12,369 nt of DNA from assembly GCA_905211345.1 (NCBI GenBank), contig CAJMAO010000044.1, positions 1 through 12,369 of the forward strand, written 5' to 3'. The translations under genes and the position numbers were made by a program. Within the stretch, counting starts at the first letter, position 1. Every line of letters begins with the position of its first letter. This DNA comes from an uncultured Prevotella sp. Lineage in GTDB: Bacteria > Bacteroidota > Bacteroidia > Bacteroidales > Bacteroidaceae. The notes below the pieces were generated by a model. That model had not been told where the DNA came from and made no database searches. It saw only the letters and a program-made list of their open reading frames with translations. Positions 1 to 5,645 of this stretch are shown one piece after another.

Positions 1-115
1 ACTGCAACTTCCGCTTTTTTATTTCAACACATACACCTGAACTGCGGATGAACCCAAGATACCCGAGGCCGACACGGAACGTTGCGTAAGCGACGCGCTC
101 GAGACGGGTTACAGG

Positions 116-841
116 ATGATAGACACCGCCTCGTCGTATTTCAACGAGAGGCAGGTGGGCGACGCTTTGCGCAATAGCGGGCTGCGCCGTGAGGACGTGT
201 TCGTAACCACAAAGCTGTGGGTGCAGGACTATGAGTACGACGACGCGCTGCGCGCTTTCGACAAGTCGATGAACCTGCTCGGCCTAGATTACCTAGACCT
301 TTACCTCCTGCACAAGCCTTACGGCAACTACTACGCCGCATGGCGCGCCGTGGAGAGGCTTTATAAAGAGGGCCGGGTAAGGGCAATCGGCGTGACGAGT
401 TTTTCGAGCGAACGCCTGCAAGACCTGTTCCTGCACAACGAGGTGAAGCCTATGGTGAACCAGATTGAGACCAATCCGCTGTTCCAGCAGCGGCGGGCCA
501 ACGGCTTCCTGCGGCAGGAGGGCATACAGCACGAGGCATGGGCACCGTTCGCAGAAGGCCAACGCGACATCTTCAACAATCCTACTATAAGGGCGATAGC
601 CGACCGCCACGGCAAGACCACGGGGCAAGTCATTCTGCGCTGGCTCAACCAGCGCGGCGTAGTGGTGATTCCCAAGAGCGTGCGTAAGGAGCGCATGGCC
701 GAGAACTTCAACATTTTCGATTTCACGCTCGACGACGGCGAAATGAAGCGCATGGCCGTGCTCGACACGGGGCGAAGCCCCATTTACGACGACATGGACT
801 TGCCTACGGTGCGTGGAATAGGAACTTATAAGATACATTAA
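116..841 (+). CDS. Aldo/keto reductase, 5'-truncated (probable pseudogene or partial)
   Basis: NAD(P)H-dependent aldo/keto reductase, a cytoplasmic TIM-barrel enzyme reducing aldehydes or ketones; substrate unknown. The tetrad is present when numbered from the first usable ATG: Asp3, Tyr8, Lys33 (VTTK) and His66 (LLHKPYG). The C-terminal part is complete, with IPKS and a normal end. The family-like frame continues upstream of this ATG to about base 41 (IPEADTERCVSDALETGYR), but bases 41-115 contain no ATG, GTG or TTG and a TGA stands at 38-40. The usual N-terminal strand (NGVKMPxLGxGVY, intact in the neighbour at 1063) is not seen in any frame of bases 1-40. The gene therefore seems to have lost or scrambled about 20-25 N-terminal residues, unless the first ~40 bases are an assembly artefact. 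It is a tandem paralogue of the next gene. Family call is firm; functionality is doubtful. Confidence 0.8.
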   Translation: MIDTASSYFNERQVGDALRNSGLRREDVFVTTKLWVQDYEYDDALRAFDKSMNLLGLDYLDLYLLHKPYGNYYAAWRAVERLYKEGRVRAIGVTSFSSERLQDLFLHNEVKPMVNQIETNPLFQQRRANGFLRQEGIQHEAWAPFAEGQRDIFNNPTIRAIADRHGKTTGQVILRWLNQRGVVVIPKSVRKERMAENFNIFDFTLDDGEMKRMAVLDTGRSPIYDDMDLPTVRGIGTYKIH

Positions 842-850
842 AATAACAAA

Positions 851-1028
851 TACCCACCCCAGCCCTCCCGAAGGGAGGTACTTTGAAGTGACACCCACCC
901 CCAACCCCTCCCCAAGGGAGGGGCTTTGATATGCCTCAGGGTATTGTCGGCGTGTCTGGCTCATTTGACTTATACGCCATTAAGGGGTAATTAAGGCCCC
1001 TCCTCTCGGGAGGGGTGGGGTGGGTGTC
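851..1028. repeat. GC-rich palindromic intergenic repeat
   Basis: This gap between the two aldo/keto reductases carries three short hairpins of the same kind, with CCCTCC-type left arms and GGGAGG-type right arms: 864-869/873-878, 905-912/916-923 and 997-1003/1009-1015. The block is also symmetrical on a larger scale: GACACCCA at 890-897 is answered by TGGGTGTC at 1021-1028. No open frame of interest lies inside. Similar C-rich/G-rich intergenic blocks are, from memory, dispersed in Bacteroidales genomes. It could act as a transcription barrier or mRNA-end stabiliser, or simply be a non-autonomous mobile repeat; the sequence does not decide. No consensus TAnnTTTG promoter box was seen between it and the next gene. 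Confidence 0.7.
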
Positions 1029-1062
1029 AGGTATATAGGGCTAATTTTTAAATTTAACAAAT

Positions 1063-1908
1063 ATGGAATATACGATATTAAACAACGGCGTCAAGATGCC
1101 GTTACTGGGCTACGGAGTGTATCTCGTAAGTCCGGAGGAGTGTGAAAGATGCGTGCTCGAAGCCATAAGCACGGGTTATCGCCTTATTGACACGGCGCAG
1201 GCTTATTACAACGAAGAAGGGGTAGGCGAGGCTATAGCCAAATGCAGCGTGCCGAGAAGCGAACTGTTCATAACGACGAAGGTGTGGATAACCAATGCGG
1301 GAGAGGAAAAAGCCGCGCGCAGCATTGACGAGTCGCTGCGCAAGCTGAAGACCGACTATGTAGACCTGCTGCTCATCCATCAGCCCTACGGCGACGTGTA
1401 CGGCTCGTGGCGGGCTATGGAGAAAGCCTATAAGGATGGCAAGGCGAGAGCCATAGGCGTGTCGAACTTTCAGAAAGGGCGCTTCTACGATTTTGCTTAC
1501 CATGCCGACGTAAAGCCAATGGTGGACCAGTTGCAGTGCAACGCCGTGATGCAGCAGAACGGAATACAGCCCGTGCTCGACGGGTTCGGCACGAAGATGA
1601 TGGCGTGGGGACCGCTCGGCGGGCAAGGCTCTGATGCCATATTCAGCAACGAAACGTTGAAGCAAATAGGTGGAAAGTACGGCAAGACGGCCTCGCAGGT
1701 GGCTCTGCGCTGGCTCACGCAGCGCGGCATAGTGGCCATTCCTAAGAGTGCGCATAAGGTAAGGATGGCGCAGAACCTCGACATATTCGACTTCAGCCTT
1801 GCCGACGACGACATGGCGGCCATAGCCGGGCTGAACCTGCACGACGAGGGGGCTGTAGACTTCGGCGCTCCGGCGTTCATCAAGATGCTTCTTGATACTT
1901 ACAAGTAA
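1063..1908 (+). CDS. Aldo/keto reductase
   Basis: Full-length (281 aa) NAD(P)H-dependent aldo/keto reductase, close to the 2,5-diketo-gluconate reductase type group. The N-terminal strand LNNGVKMPLLGYGVY is intact. The catalytic tetrad is visible: Asp43 and Tyr48 (IDTAQAY), Lys73 (FITTKVW) and His106 (LLIHQPYG). The late cofactor-binding stretch IPKSAHKVRM matches the family's nucleotide phosphate-binding segment. No signal peptide, so cytoplasmic. It is the intact paralogue of the damaged reductase upstream (shared GYR-IDTA, KLW/KVW, HKPYG/HQPYG, IPKS, FDF). The start is the ATG at 1063, after an AT-rich leader and the GC-rich repeat; no Shine-Dalgarno is evident, which is normal for Bacteroidetes. 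The physiological substrate cannot be inferred. Confidence 0.93.
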   Translation: MEYTILNNGVKMPLLGYGVYLVSPEECERCVLEAISTGYRLIDTAQAYYNEEGVGEAIAKCSVPRSELFITTKVWITNAGEEKAARSIDESLRKLKTDYVDLLLIHQPYGDVYGSWRAMEKAYKDGKARAIGVSNFQKGRFYDFAYHADVKPMVDQLQCNAVMQQNGIQPVLDGFGTKMMAWGPLGGQGSDAIFSNETLKQIGGKYGKTASQVALRWLTQRGIVAIPKSAHKVRMAQNLDIFDFSLADDDMAAIAGLNLHDEGAVDFGAPAFIKMLLDTYK

Positions 1909-1926
1909 GCCTTACAGGAGGGGGAT

Positions 1927-2064
1927 AAAAGGAGTTAGCAGGAGTTAGACGCTTCGCGTCGTAGTTATCTGTAGTTAACGGACAATAGCCTTTGTTGGTA
2001 ATGTCAGTTAATTCCGGCGAGTGAAGCGAGCCTAACTCCCGTTAACTCCTACTAATTCCTTTTT
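1927..2064. repeat. Inverted-repeat intergenic element (GGAGTTAG type)
   Basis: Left arm 1927-1948 contains two tandem GGAGTTAGC/A units. Right arm 2032-2064 has the complement with one extra degenerate unit (CTAACTCC, TTAACTCC, CTAATTCC). Between them are a small perfect hairpin GACGC-TTC-GCGTC (1948-1960) and non-coding sequence. No transposase or open frame is present. It looks like a non-autonomous palindromic repeat at the 3' side of the reductase; when transcribed it would fold into a long imperfect hairpin. Confidence 0.6.
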
Positions 2065-2103
2065 GCTACACATCCTTTTAAGATTTTTTACGTGTTGTTA
2101 GGT

Positions 2104-2133
2104 GTTTTGAGTGAAGTCAAAACGTTAATTTTG
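2104..2133 (+). promoter_or_regulatory. Candidate promoter with operator-like palindrome upstream of the MutS-like gene
   Basis: TAATTTTG at 2126-2133 matches the Bacteroidetes -7 element TAnnTTTG, 25 bp before the start codon. The nearest upstream TTTG (2106-2109) is only 16 bp away instead of the usual 19-21, so the -33 match is poor. A perfect 7-bp palindrome, GTTTTGA-N6-TCAAAAC (2104-2123), covers this TTTG and ends two bases before the -7 box. That position would suit a repressor site, or it may be a chance hairpin. Confidence 0.4.
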
Positions 2134-2158
2134 TCATCACATATCATATAATGAACTG

Positions 2159-4009
2159 ATGACAGACAAGATATACTTGACAAAGGAAGGACTGGCGGCT
2201 TTTTATTCGGATCGCGTTGAAGCGCTGTCGGCCGAGATACGGCAGCTGAAGAAGAACAACGTGACTTATATAATGGCCGAGTTGTTCTCTTTTGGTATTG
2301 CTATTGTGGCGGCCGTGGTCTACTGCGTAAGGGATTTCTCACCGCAGTGGCTCATGGCCGCTTTTGCCATGCTGGCGGTGTATGCCGTGGTGCGAAATGC
2401 CGACGTTAAGAACGCCCGGCGCATAGACCGGCGTGTGCGCCTGCGCACCGTTTACGAACGGGAATTGATGTATCAGCGCGGCGACTTCTCGTGTTTCGGC
2501 GGCGGCAGCAGGTATAAGGACCCGCAGCACGCCTTCACTTTCGACATGGACGTGTTCGGCCACGACTCCCTTTACAACCGCATAAACCGCACAGTGACTA
2601 CCGGCGGCGGCGACACTTTGGCACAGTGGCTGGGTGGTATGCTGCCTGACAGGGCCGCGGTGAAGCGCAGGCGCGAAGCCGTCAGCGAACTGGCGGGCAT
2701 GGAGCAGTGGCGTTCGGCCTTTCTTGCGCTGGGCGTGAACGTTGCCGCAGGCGGCGACAGCGACGACGGAAAGATAGATTCCAACGGGATACTGCGCGCC
2801 GTGAGAGACATCGGCAATAAGCGCATAGCGCCCAAGGCGGGCGGAAAGTTGGCTTTGGCAGTGGCAGTAGCGGCCATCGTCTGCTTCATCGCATTGATAG
2901 TATTGGCCGTGGCGGGTGTGGTTCCGGCTACGCTTGCCGTGCTCTGGGGCGTGGTTCAGATGTTTGTCGCGATAGGTCTTAACTCGAAGTCGATACACGA
3001 CATAAGCCGCGCCGTGGAGAAAATGCACGCCCAGATGCAGGCGTACATCGGTCTGCTGGGCCATATATCCAAGGCGGATTATTCCGCTGTTGAACTGAAA
3101 GAGCTGCAAGCCGCGCTGACCGGAGGCGACGGCGGCGCGCTGGCTTCGTTCGGACGGTTGTCGGAAATATTGAAAAGCCTCGACCGGCGGGGCAATTTCA
3201 TCGGCCTGATATTGTTCAACATGTTCGCCCTGAGCGACTTCTTCCTTGTGCGGCGGTTCTTGAAATGGCAGCATGATTACATGGGCTGCGTGGGTGAGTG
3301 GGTTGACTGCGTGAGCCGGATGGACGCTCTCGTGTCGATGGCAGTGTTCCGTTTCAACGAGCCGGGGGCGGTCGCCGCGGATGTTACGGATGCCGACAGG
3401 GTGGTGTATGAGGCCAACGGACTTTACCATCCGTTCCTCGGCGACAAGGCGGTGAGAAACGACTTTACAATCGACGACGGCGAGTATTACATCATAACTG
3501 GAGCCAACATGGCGGGCAAGAGCACCTTCCTGCGTTCGGTGGGTGTCAACTACGTGCTTGCGATGAACGGCCTGCCCGTGTTTGCCGACAGTTTGCGAGT
3601 CTCGGTGTTCAATCTTTTCACGAGTATACGCACGTCTGACGACCTCAGCCGGGGCATCAGCTATTTCAACGCCGAACTGCTTCGGTTGAAGCAGTTGTTG
3701 GAAAGCTGCCGCCAAGCGGAGCGCACGCTCATCATACTCGACGAGATACTGAAGGGCACAAATTCGCTTGACAAGCTCAACGGGTCGCGCCTTTTCCTGA
3801 AAGCAGTGTCAAAACTGCCGGTTACCGGCATAATTGCCACGCACGACCTAGAGCTGTCAAAAATGGAGGATGACGACCCGAAGCGTTTCCACAACTGGTG
3901 TTTCGAGATTGAACTGGCCGATAAAATAACCTATACTTATAAGATAACACGTGGCGTGGCGCGCAACCAGAACGCCACGTTCCTGCTCAAGGGAATATTG
4001 GGAAACTAA
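2159..4009 (+). CDS. Membrane-anchored MutS-family ATPase
   Basis: 616-aa protein with the MutS-type ABC ATPase at its C-terminus: Walker A GANMAGKST (residues 448-456), an ST-rich signature region (IRTSDDLSRGISYF), Walker B TLIILDEI (523-530) and the ATHD switch histidine (His562). Ahead of it lies a helical region resembling MutS lever/core. The mismatch-recognition domain I with its Phe-X-Glu motif and the connector domain are not seen. Instead there are about four hydrophobic segments: two near residues 37-56 and 64-79, and two near 231-253 and 255-273, so the protein is probably membrane-bound. Annotation pipelines usually call such genes 'DNA mismatch repair protein MutS', but the missing recognition domain and membrane anchor argue against canonical mismatch repair; its role is unknown. 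The start is the ATG at 2159; the ATG at 2151 meets a stop after two codons. The gene stands alone, with its own candidate promoter and a large hairpin at its stop codon. Confidence 0.88.
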   Translation: MTDKIYLTKEGLAAFYSDRVEALSAEIRQLKKNNVTYIMAELFSFGIAIVAAVVYCVRDFSPQWLMAAFAMLAVYAVVRNADVKNARRIDRRVRLRTVYERELMYQRGDFSCFGGGSRYKDPQHAFTFDMDVFGHDSLYNRINRTVTTGGGDTLAQWLGGMLPDRAAVKRRREAVSELAGMEQWRSAFLALGVNVAAGGDSDDGKIDSNGILRAVRDIGNKRIAPKAGGKLALAVAVAAIVCFIALIVLAVAGVVPATLAVLWGVVQMFVAIGLNSKSIHDISRAVEKMHAQMQAYIGLLGHISKADYSAVELKELQAALTGGDGGALASFGRLSEILKSLDRRGNFIGLILFNMFALSDFFLVRRFLKWQHDYMGCVGEWVDCVSRMDALVSMAVFRFNEPGAVAADVTDADRVVYEANGLYHPFLGDKAVRNDFTIDDGEYYIITGANMAGKSTFLRSVGVNYVLAMNGLPVFADSLRVSVFNLFTSIRTSDDLSRGISYFNAELLRLKQLLESCRQAERTLIILDEILKGTNSLDKLNGSRLFLKAVSKLPVTGIIATHDLELSKMEDDDPKRFHNWCFEIELADKITYTYKITRGVARNQNATFLLKGILGN

Positions 4010-4080
4010 GAATTAAGAGTTAAGAATTAAAAAATTTTGCCTTGCGGGTAATTTTCTTAATTCTTAACTCTTAATTCTTA
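4007..4080. repeat. Perfect 24-bp inverted repeat at the MutS-like gene's stop codon
   Basis: Arm 4007-4030 (built on TTAAGAATTAAG-type units) is exactly complementary to 4057-4080, with a 26-bp spacer. The first three bases of the left arm are the TAA stop codon of the MutS-like gene. Transcribed, this gives a very AT-rich 24-bp stem right after the stop. It may act in termination or 3'-end protection, but it lacks a T-tract after the stem, so it is not a classical intrinsic terminator. Short-period AATTAAG repeats of this kind are, from memory, common between Bacteroidales genes. Confidence 0.75.
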
Positions 4081-4137
4081 ATTCATTTGACTTACATCAA
4101 TAAAATCTTGTTTTGTTGTGATTTTTACAATAAAACT

Positions 4138-4168
4138 ATTGCGGTATTCAGAAAAATCCTTACCTTTG
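4138..4168 (+). promoter_or_regulatory. Bacteroidetes-type promoter of a short intergenic transcript
   Basis: -7 element TACCTTTG at 4161-4168 fits TAnnTTTG exactly. ATTG at 4138-4141 (3 of 4 to TTTG) lies exactly 19 bp upstream. Transcription should begin near 4172. The unit downstream ends at the intrinsic terminator 4211-4235. Confidence 0.65.
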
Positions 4169-4171
4169 CAT

Positions 4172-4235
4172 CGTGTTTTTCATAGTATTAGATTTAAGGT
4201 TAACAAGGTTGGAGTACAGCGGTACTCCTTTTTTT
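4172..4235 (+). ncRNA. Putative ~64-nt small RNA or attenuated leader
   Basis: A consensus promoter ends at 4168 and a clean intrinsic terminator ends at 4235, so the transcript would be about 64 nt. There is no start codon followed by a meaningful frame inside. The sequence before the terminator, including AGATTTAAGGTTAACAAGG, is purine-rich and unstructured by eye. A second, stronger promoter further down (4405-4435) serves the aldolase. This unit is therefore either an independent small RNA or an upstream leader whose read-through would extend into the aldolase mRNA. I do not recognise it as a named family. Start and end are inferred from the signals, not measured. Confidence 0.5.
4211..4235 (+). 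terminator. Intrinsic terminator of the short transcript
   Basis: A perfect 7-bp stem GGAGTAC / GTACTCC (4211-4217 with 4222-4228), loop AGCG, is followed directly by seven T residues (4229-4235). Classic Rho-independent form on the + strand. Confidence 0.8.
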
Positions 4236-4404
4236 ATGCCTAAAAAATGGTTACAAACCTTTCTGTAAGGCGTTTTTATAAGTGTAGCAGATGCTTTTCA
4301 CGGCTTTTGCAAAATTCAGTTGGCAAAACGGTAAAACGTTTTTCGGCAAGGTGTAACTATTCTGGAATTTCATTGTTTCGCAATATTAAAAGTATGGCCA
4401 AACC
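4236..4404. other. Intergenic stretch with no recognisable content
   Basis: The segment lies between the short-transcript terminator and the aldolase promoter. Only a 10-codon frame (4236-4268) and a basic, low-plausibility 74-codon frame (4247-4471) that runs through the aldolase promoter are present. I see no conserved motif, no ribosomal protein gene and no clear secondary structure. Confidence 0.5.
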
Positions 4405-4435
4405 TTTGTGTTGCCGAAAGAAAATGTTATCTTTG
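4405..4435 (+). promoter_or_regulatory. Promoter of fructose-bisphosphate aldolase
   Basis: TTTG at 4405-4408, a 19-bp spacer and TATCTTTG at 4428-4435 form a full match to the Bacteroidetes consensus TTTG-N19-21-TAnnTTTG. Predicted transcription start is near 4440, giving a ~45-nt untranslated leader before the ATG at 4485. Confidence 0.82.
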
Positions 4436-4484
4436 CGGTGTTTTACTGACAGATTATTCATAACAACATAAAATTTTCTGAATT

Positions 4485-5489
4485 ATGGTAAGTTATAAGA
4501 CACTTGGTTTGGTGAACACCCGTGAGATGTTCGCAAGAGCCATTAACGGTGGTTATGCCGTTCCGGCCTTCAATTTCAATAACCTAGAGCAGTTGCAGGC
4601 TATCATTAAGGCTTCTTCAGAGTTGAAGTCACCGGTCATTCTGCAAGTTTCAAAGGGCGCGCGCAACTATGCTAACCAGACGCTTCTGCGCTATATGGCC
4701 GAAGGAGCCGTAGAATATGCTAAGGAACTGGGTTGCGCCCATCCTGAAATAGTGCTCCACCTTGACCACGGCGACAGCTTCGAGCTGTGCAAGAGCTGTG
4801 TGGACATGGGCTTCTCGTCTGTTATGATCGACGGTTCTTCGCTGCCCTACGACGAGAACGTGGCACTGACTAAGAAGGTTGTTGAATACGCTCATCAGTA
4901 TGATGTAACCGTAGAAGGTGAGCTTGGCGTGCTTGCCGGCGTTGAGGACGAGGTGGCTTCTGAGGAGTCTCACTATACAAAGCCCGAGGAAGTGATCGAC
5001 TTTACAAGCAAGACTGGGGTTGATTCTCTCGCAATATCCATCGGAACGAGTCACGGCGCATACAAGTTCAAGCCAGAACAGTGTACACGCGACCCGAAGA
5101 CCGGCCGCCTTGTGCCTCCTCCATTGGCATTCGACGTGCTCGATGAGATTATGAAGAAACTGCCCGGATTCCCGATCGTGCTCCACGGATCATCTTCAGT
5201 TCCGCAGGAATATGTCGACATGATCAACCAGTATGGCGGCAAGTTGCCTGACGCAGTGGGCATACCTGAGGAGCAGTTGCGCAAGGCCGCCAAGAGCGCC
5301 GTTTGCAAAATCAACATCGACTCAGACTCTCGTCTGGCCTTCACGGCAGCCGTTCGCAAGACATTGGCCGAGAAACCTGCAGAGTTTGACCCGCGTAAAT
5401 ACTGCGGACCGGCACGCGACCTCATGGAGGATATGTACAAGCACAAGATTATCGACGTGCTCGGTTCAGACAACAAGCTGGCTCAGTAA
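4485..5489 (+). CDS. fba: Class II fructose-bisphosphate aldolase
   Basis: 334-aa zinc-dependent aldolase cleaving fructose 1,6-bisphosphate to dihydroxyacetone phosphate and glyceraldehyde 3-phosphate; cytoplasmic, glycolysis and gluconeogenesis. Visible signature residues: HLDHGD, in which Asp94 is the likely catalytic acid and His95 a zinc ligand; Glu146 in VEGELG; His190 in IGTSHG, a zinc ligand; His234 in VLHGSSS, also a zinc ligand; and the phosphate-binding NIDSDSR near the C-terminus. Length and absence of large insertions agree with the ~330-aa type of class II enzymes. The ATG at 4485 follows an AT-rich leader from a consensus promoter. The gene is monocistronic: promoter just upstream, strong terminator 60 bp downstream. 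Codons look optimised, fitting high expression. I use fba because fbaA, fbaB and related names are applied inconsistently in this group. Confidence 0.96.
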   Translation: MVSYKTLGLVNTREMFARAINGGYAVPAFNFNNLEQLQAIIKASSELKSPVILQVSKGARNYANQTLLRYMAEGAVEYAKELGCAHPEIVLHLDHGDSFELCKSCVDMGFSSVMIDGSSLPYDENVALTKKVVEYAHQYDVTVEGELGVLAGVEDEVASEESHYTKPEEVIDFTSKTGVDSLAISIGTSHGAYKFKPEQCTRDPKTGRLVPPPLAFDVLDEIMKKLPGFPIVLHGSSSVPQEYVDMINQYGGKLPDAVGIPEEQLRKAAKSAVCKINIDSDSRLAFTAAVRKTLAEKPAEFDPRKYCGPARDLMEDMYKHKIIDVLGSDNKLAQ

Positions 5490-5496
5490 GAGTGAA

Positions 5497-5644
5497 AAGG
5501 TAAAAACGAAAAGTGGAAAATCCAATACTTTTCGAGTAATATATGAACCCCCCGTGGCCGAGCCACGGGGGTTTTTGTTCTTATTGCGCCATATATATAA
5601 ATAAGGTGACGGATTTTTCACTTTTCACTTTTCGTTTTTCCCTT
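5497..5644. repeat. Inverted repeat flanking the convergent gene ends
   Basis: Segment 5497-5523 (AAAACGAAAAGTG core) is complementary to 5611-5644, which carries one extra 7-bp AAAAGTG period. The left arm begins 8 bp after the fba stop and the right arm ends just before the rodA stop, so the pair encloses the whole convergent spacer including the terminator. AAAAGTG-type short-period repeats are the third distinct repeat class found at gene ends in this window. Confidence 0.6.
5546..5576 (+). terminator. Intrinsic terminator after the aldolase gene
   Basis: A GC-rich perfect stem (CCCCCGTGGC at 5549-5558 with GCCACGGGGG at 5562-5571), loop CGA, is followed by five T residues. It lies between convergent fba and rodA. 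On the opposite strand the stem is not followed by a T-run, so termination is mainly for fba. Confidence 0.9.
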
Positions 5645-5645
5645 C

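Noticed and set aside
2151..2158. Alternative ATG at 2151 for the MutS-like gene
   Set aside because: It reads Met-Asn-stop, so it cannot start the gene.
2339..3715. 458-codon open frame antisense to the MutS-like gene
   Set aside because: Shadow frame of a strongly supported coding sequence. The product is His/Gln/Val/Arg-rich without domains, a usual by-product of GC-rich codon positions.
4236..4268. 10-codon leader peptide after the short-RNA terminator
   Set aside because: The ATG lies directly in the terminator's T-tract edge, the peptide has no codon bias suggestive of attenuation, and the aldolase has its own promoter downstream.
4247..4471. 74-codon open frame upstream of the aldolase
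   Set aside because: Low-complexity, basic and Cys/Phe-rich product with no family resemblance. It runs straight through the consensus promoter of fba and is best read as non-coding.
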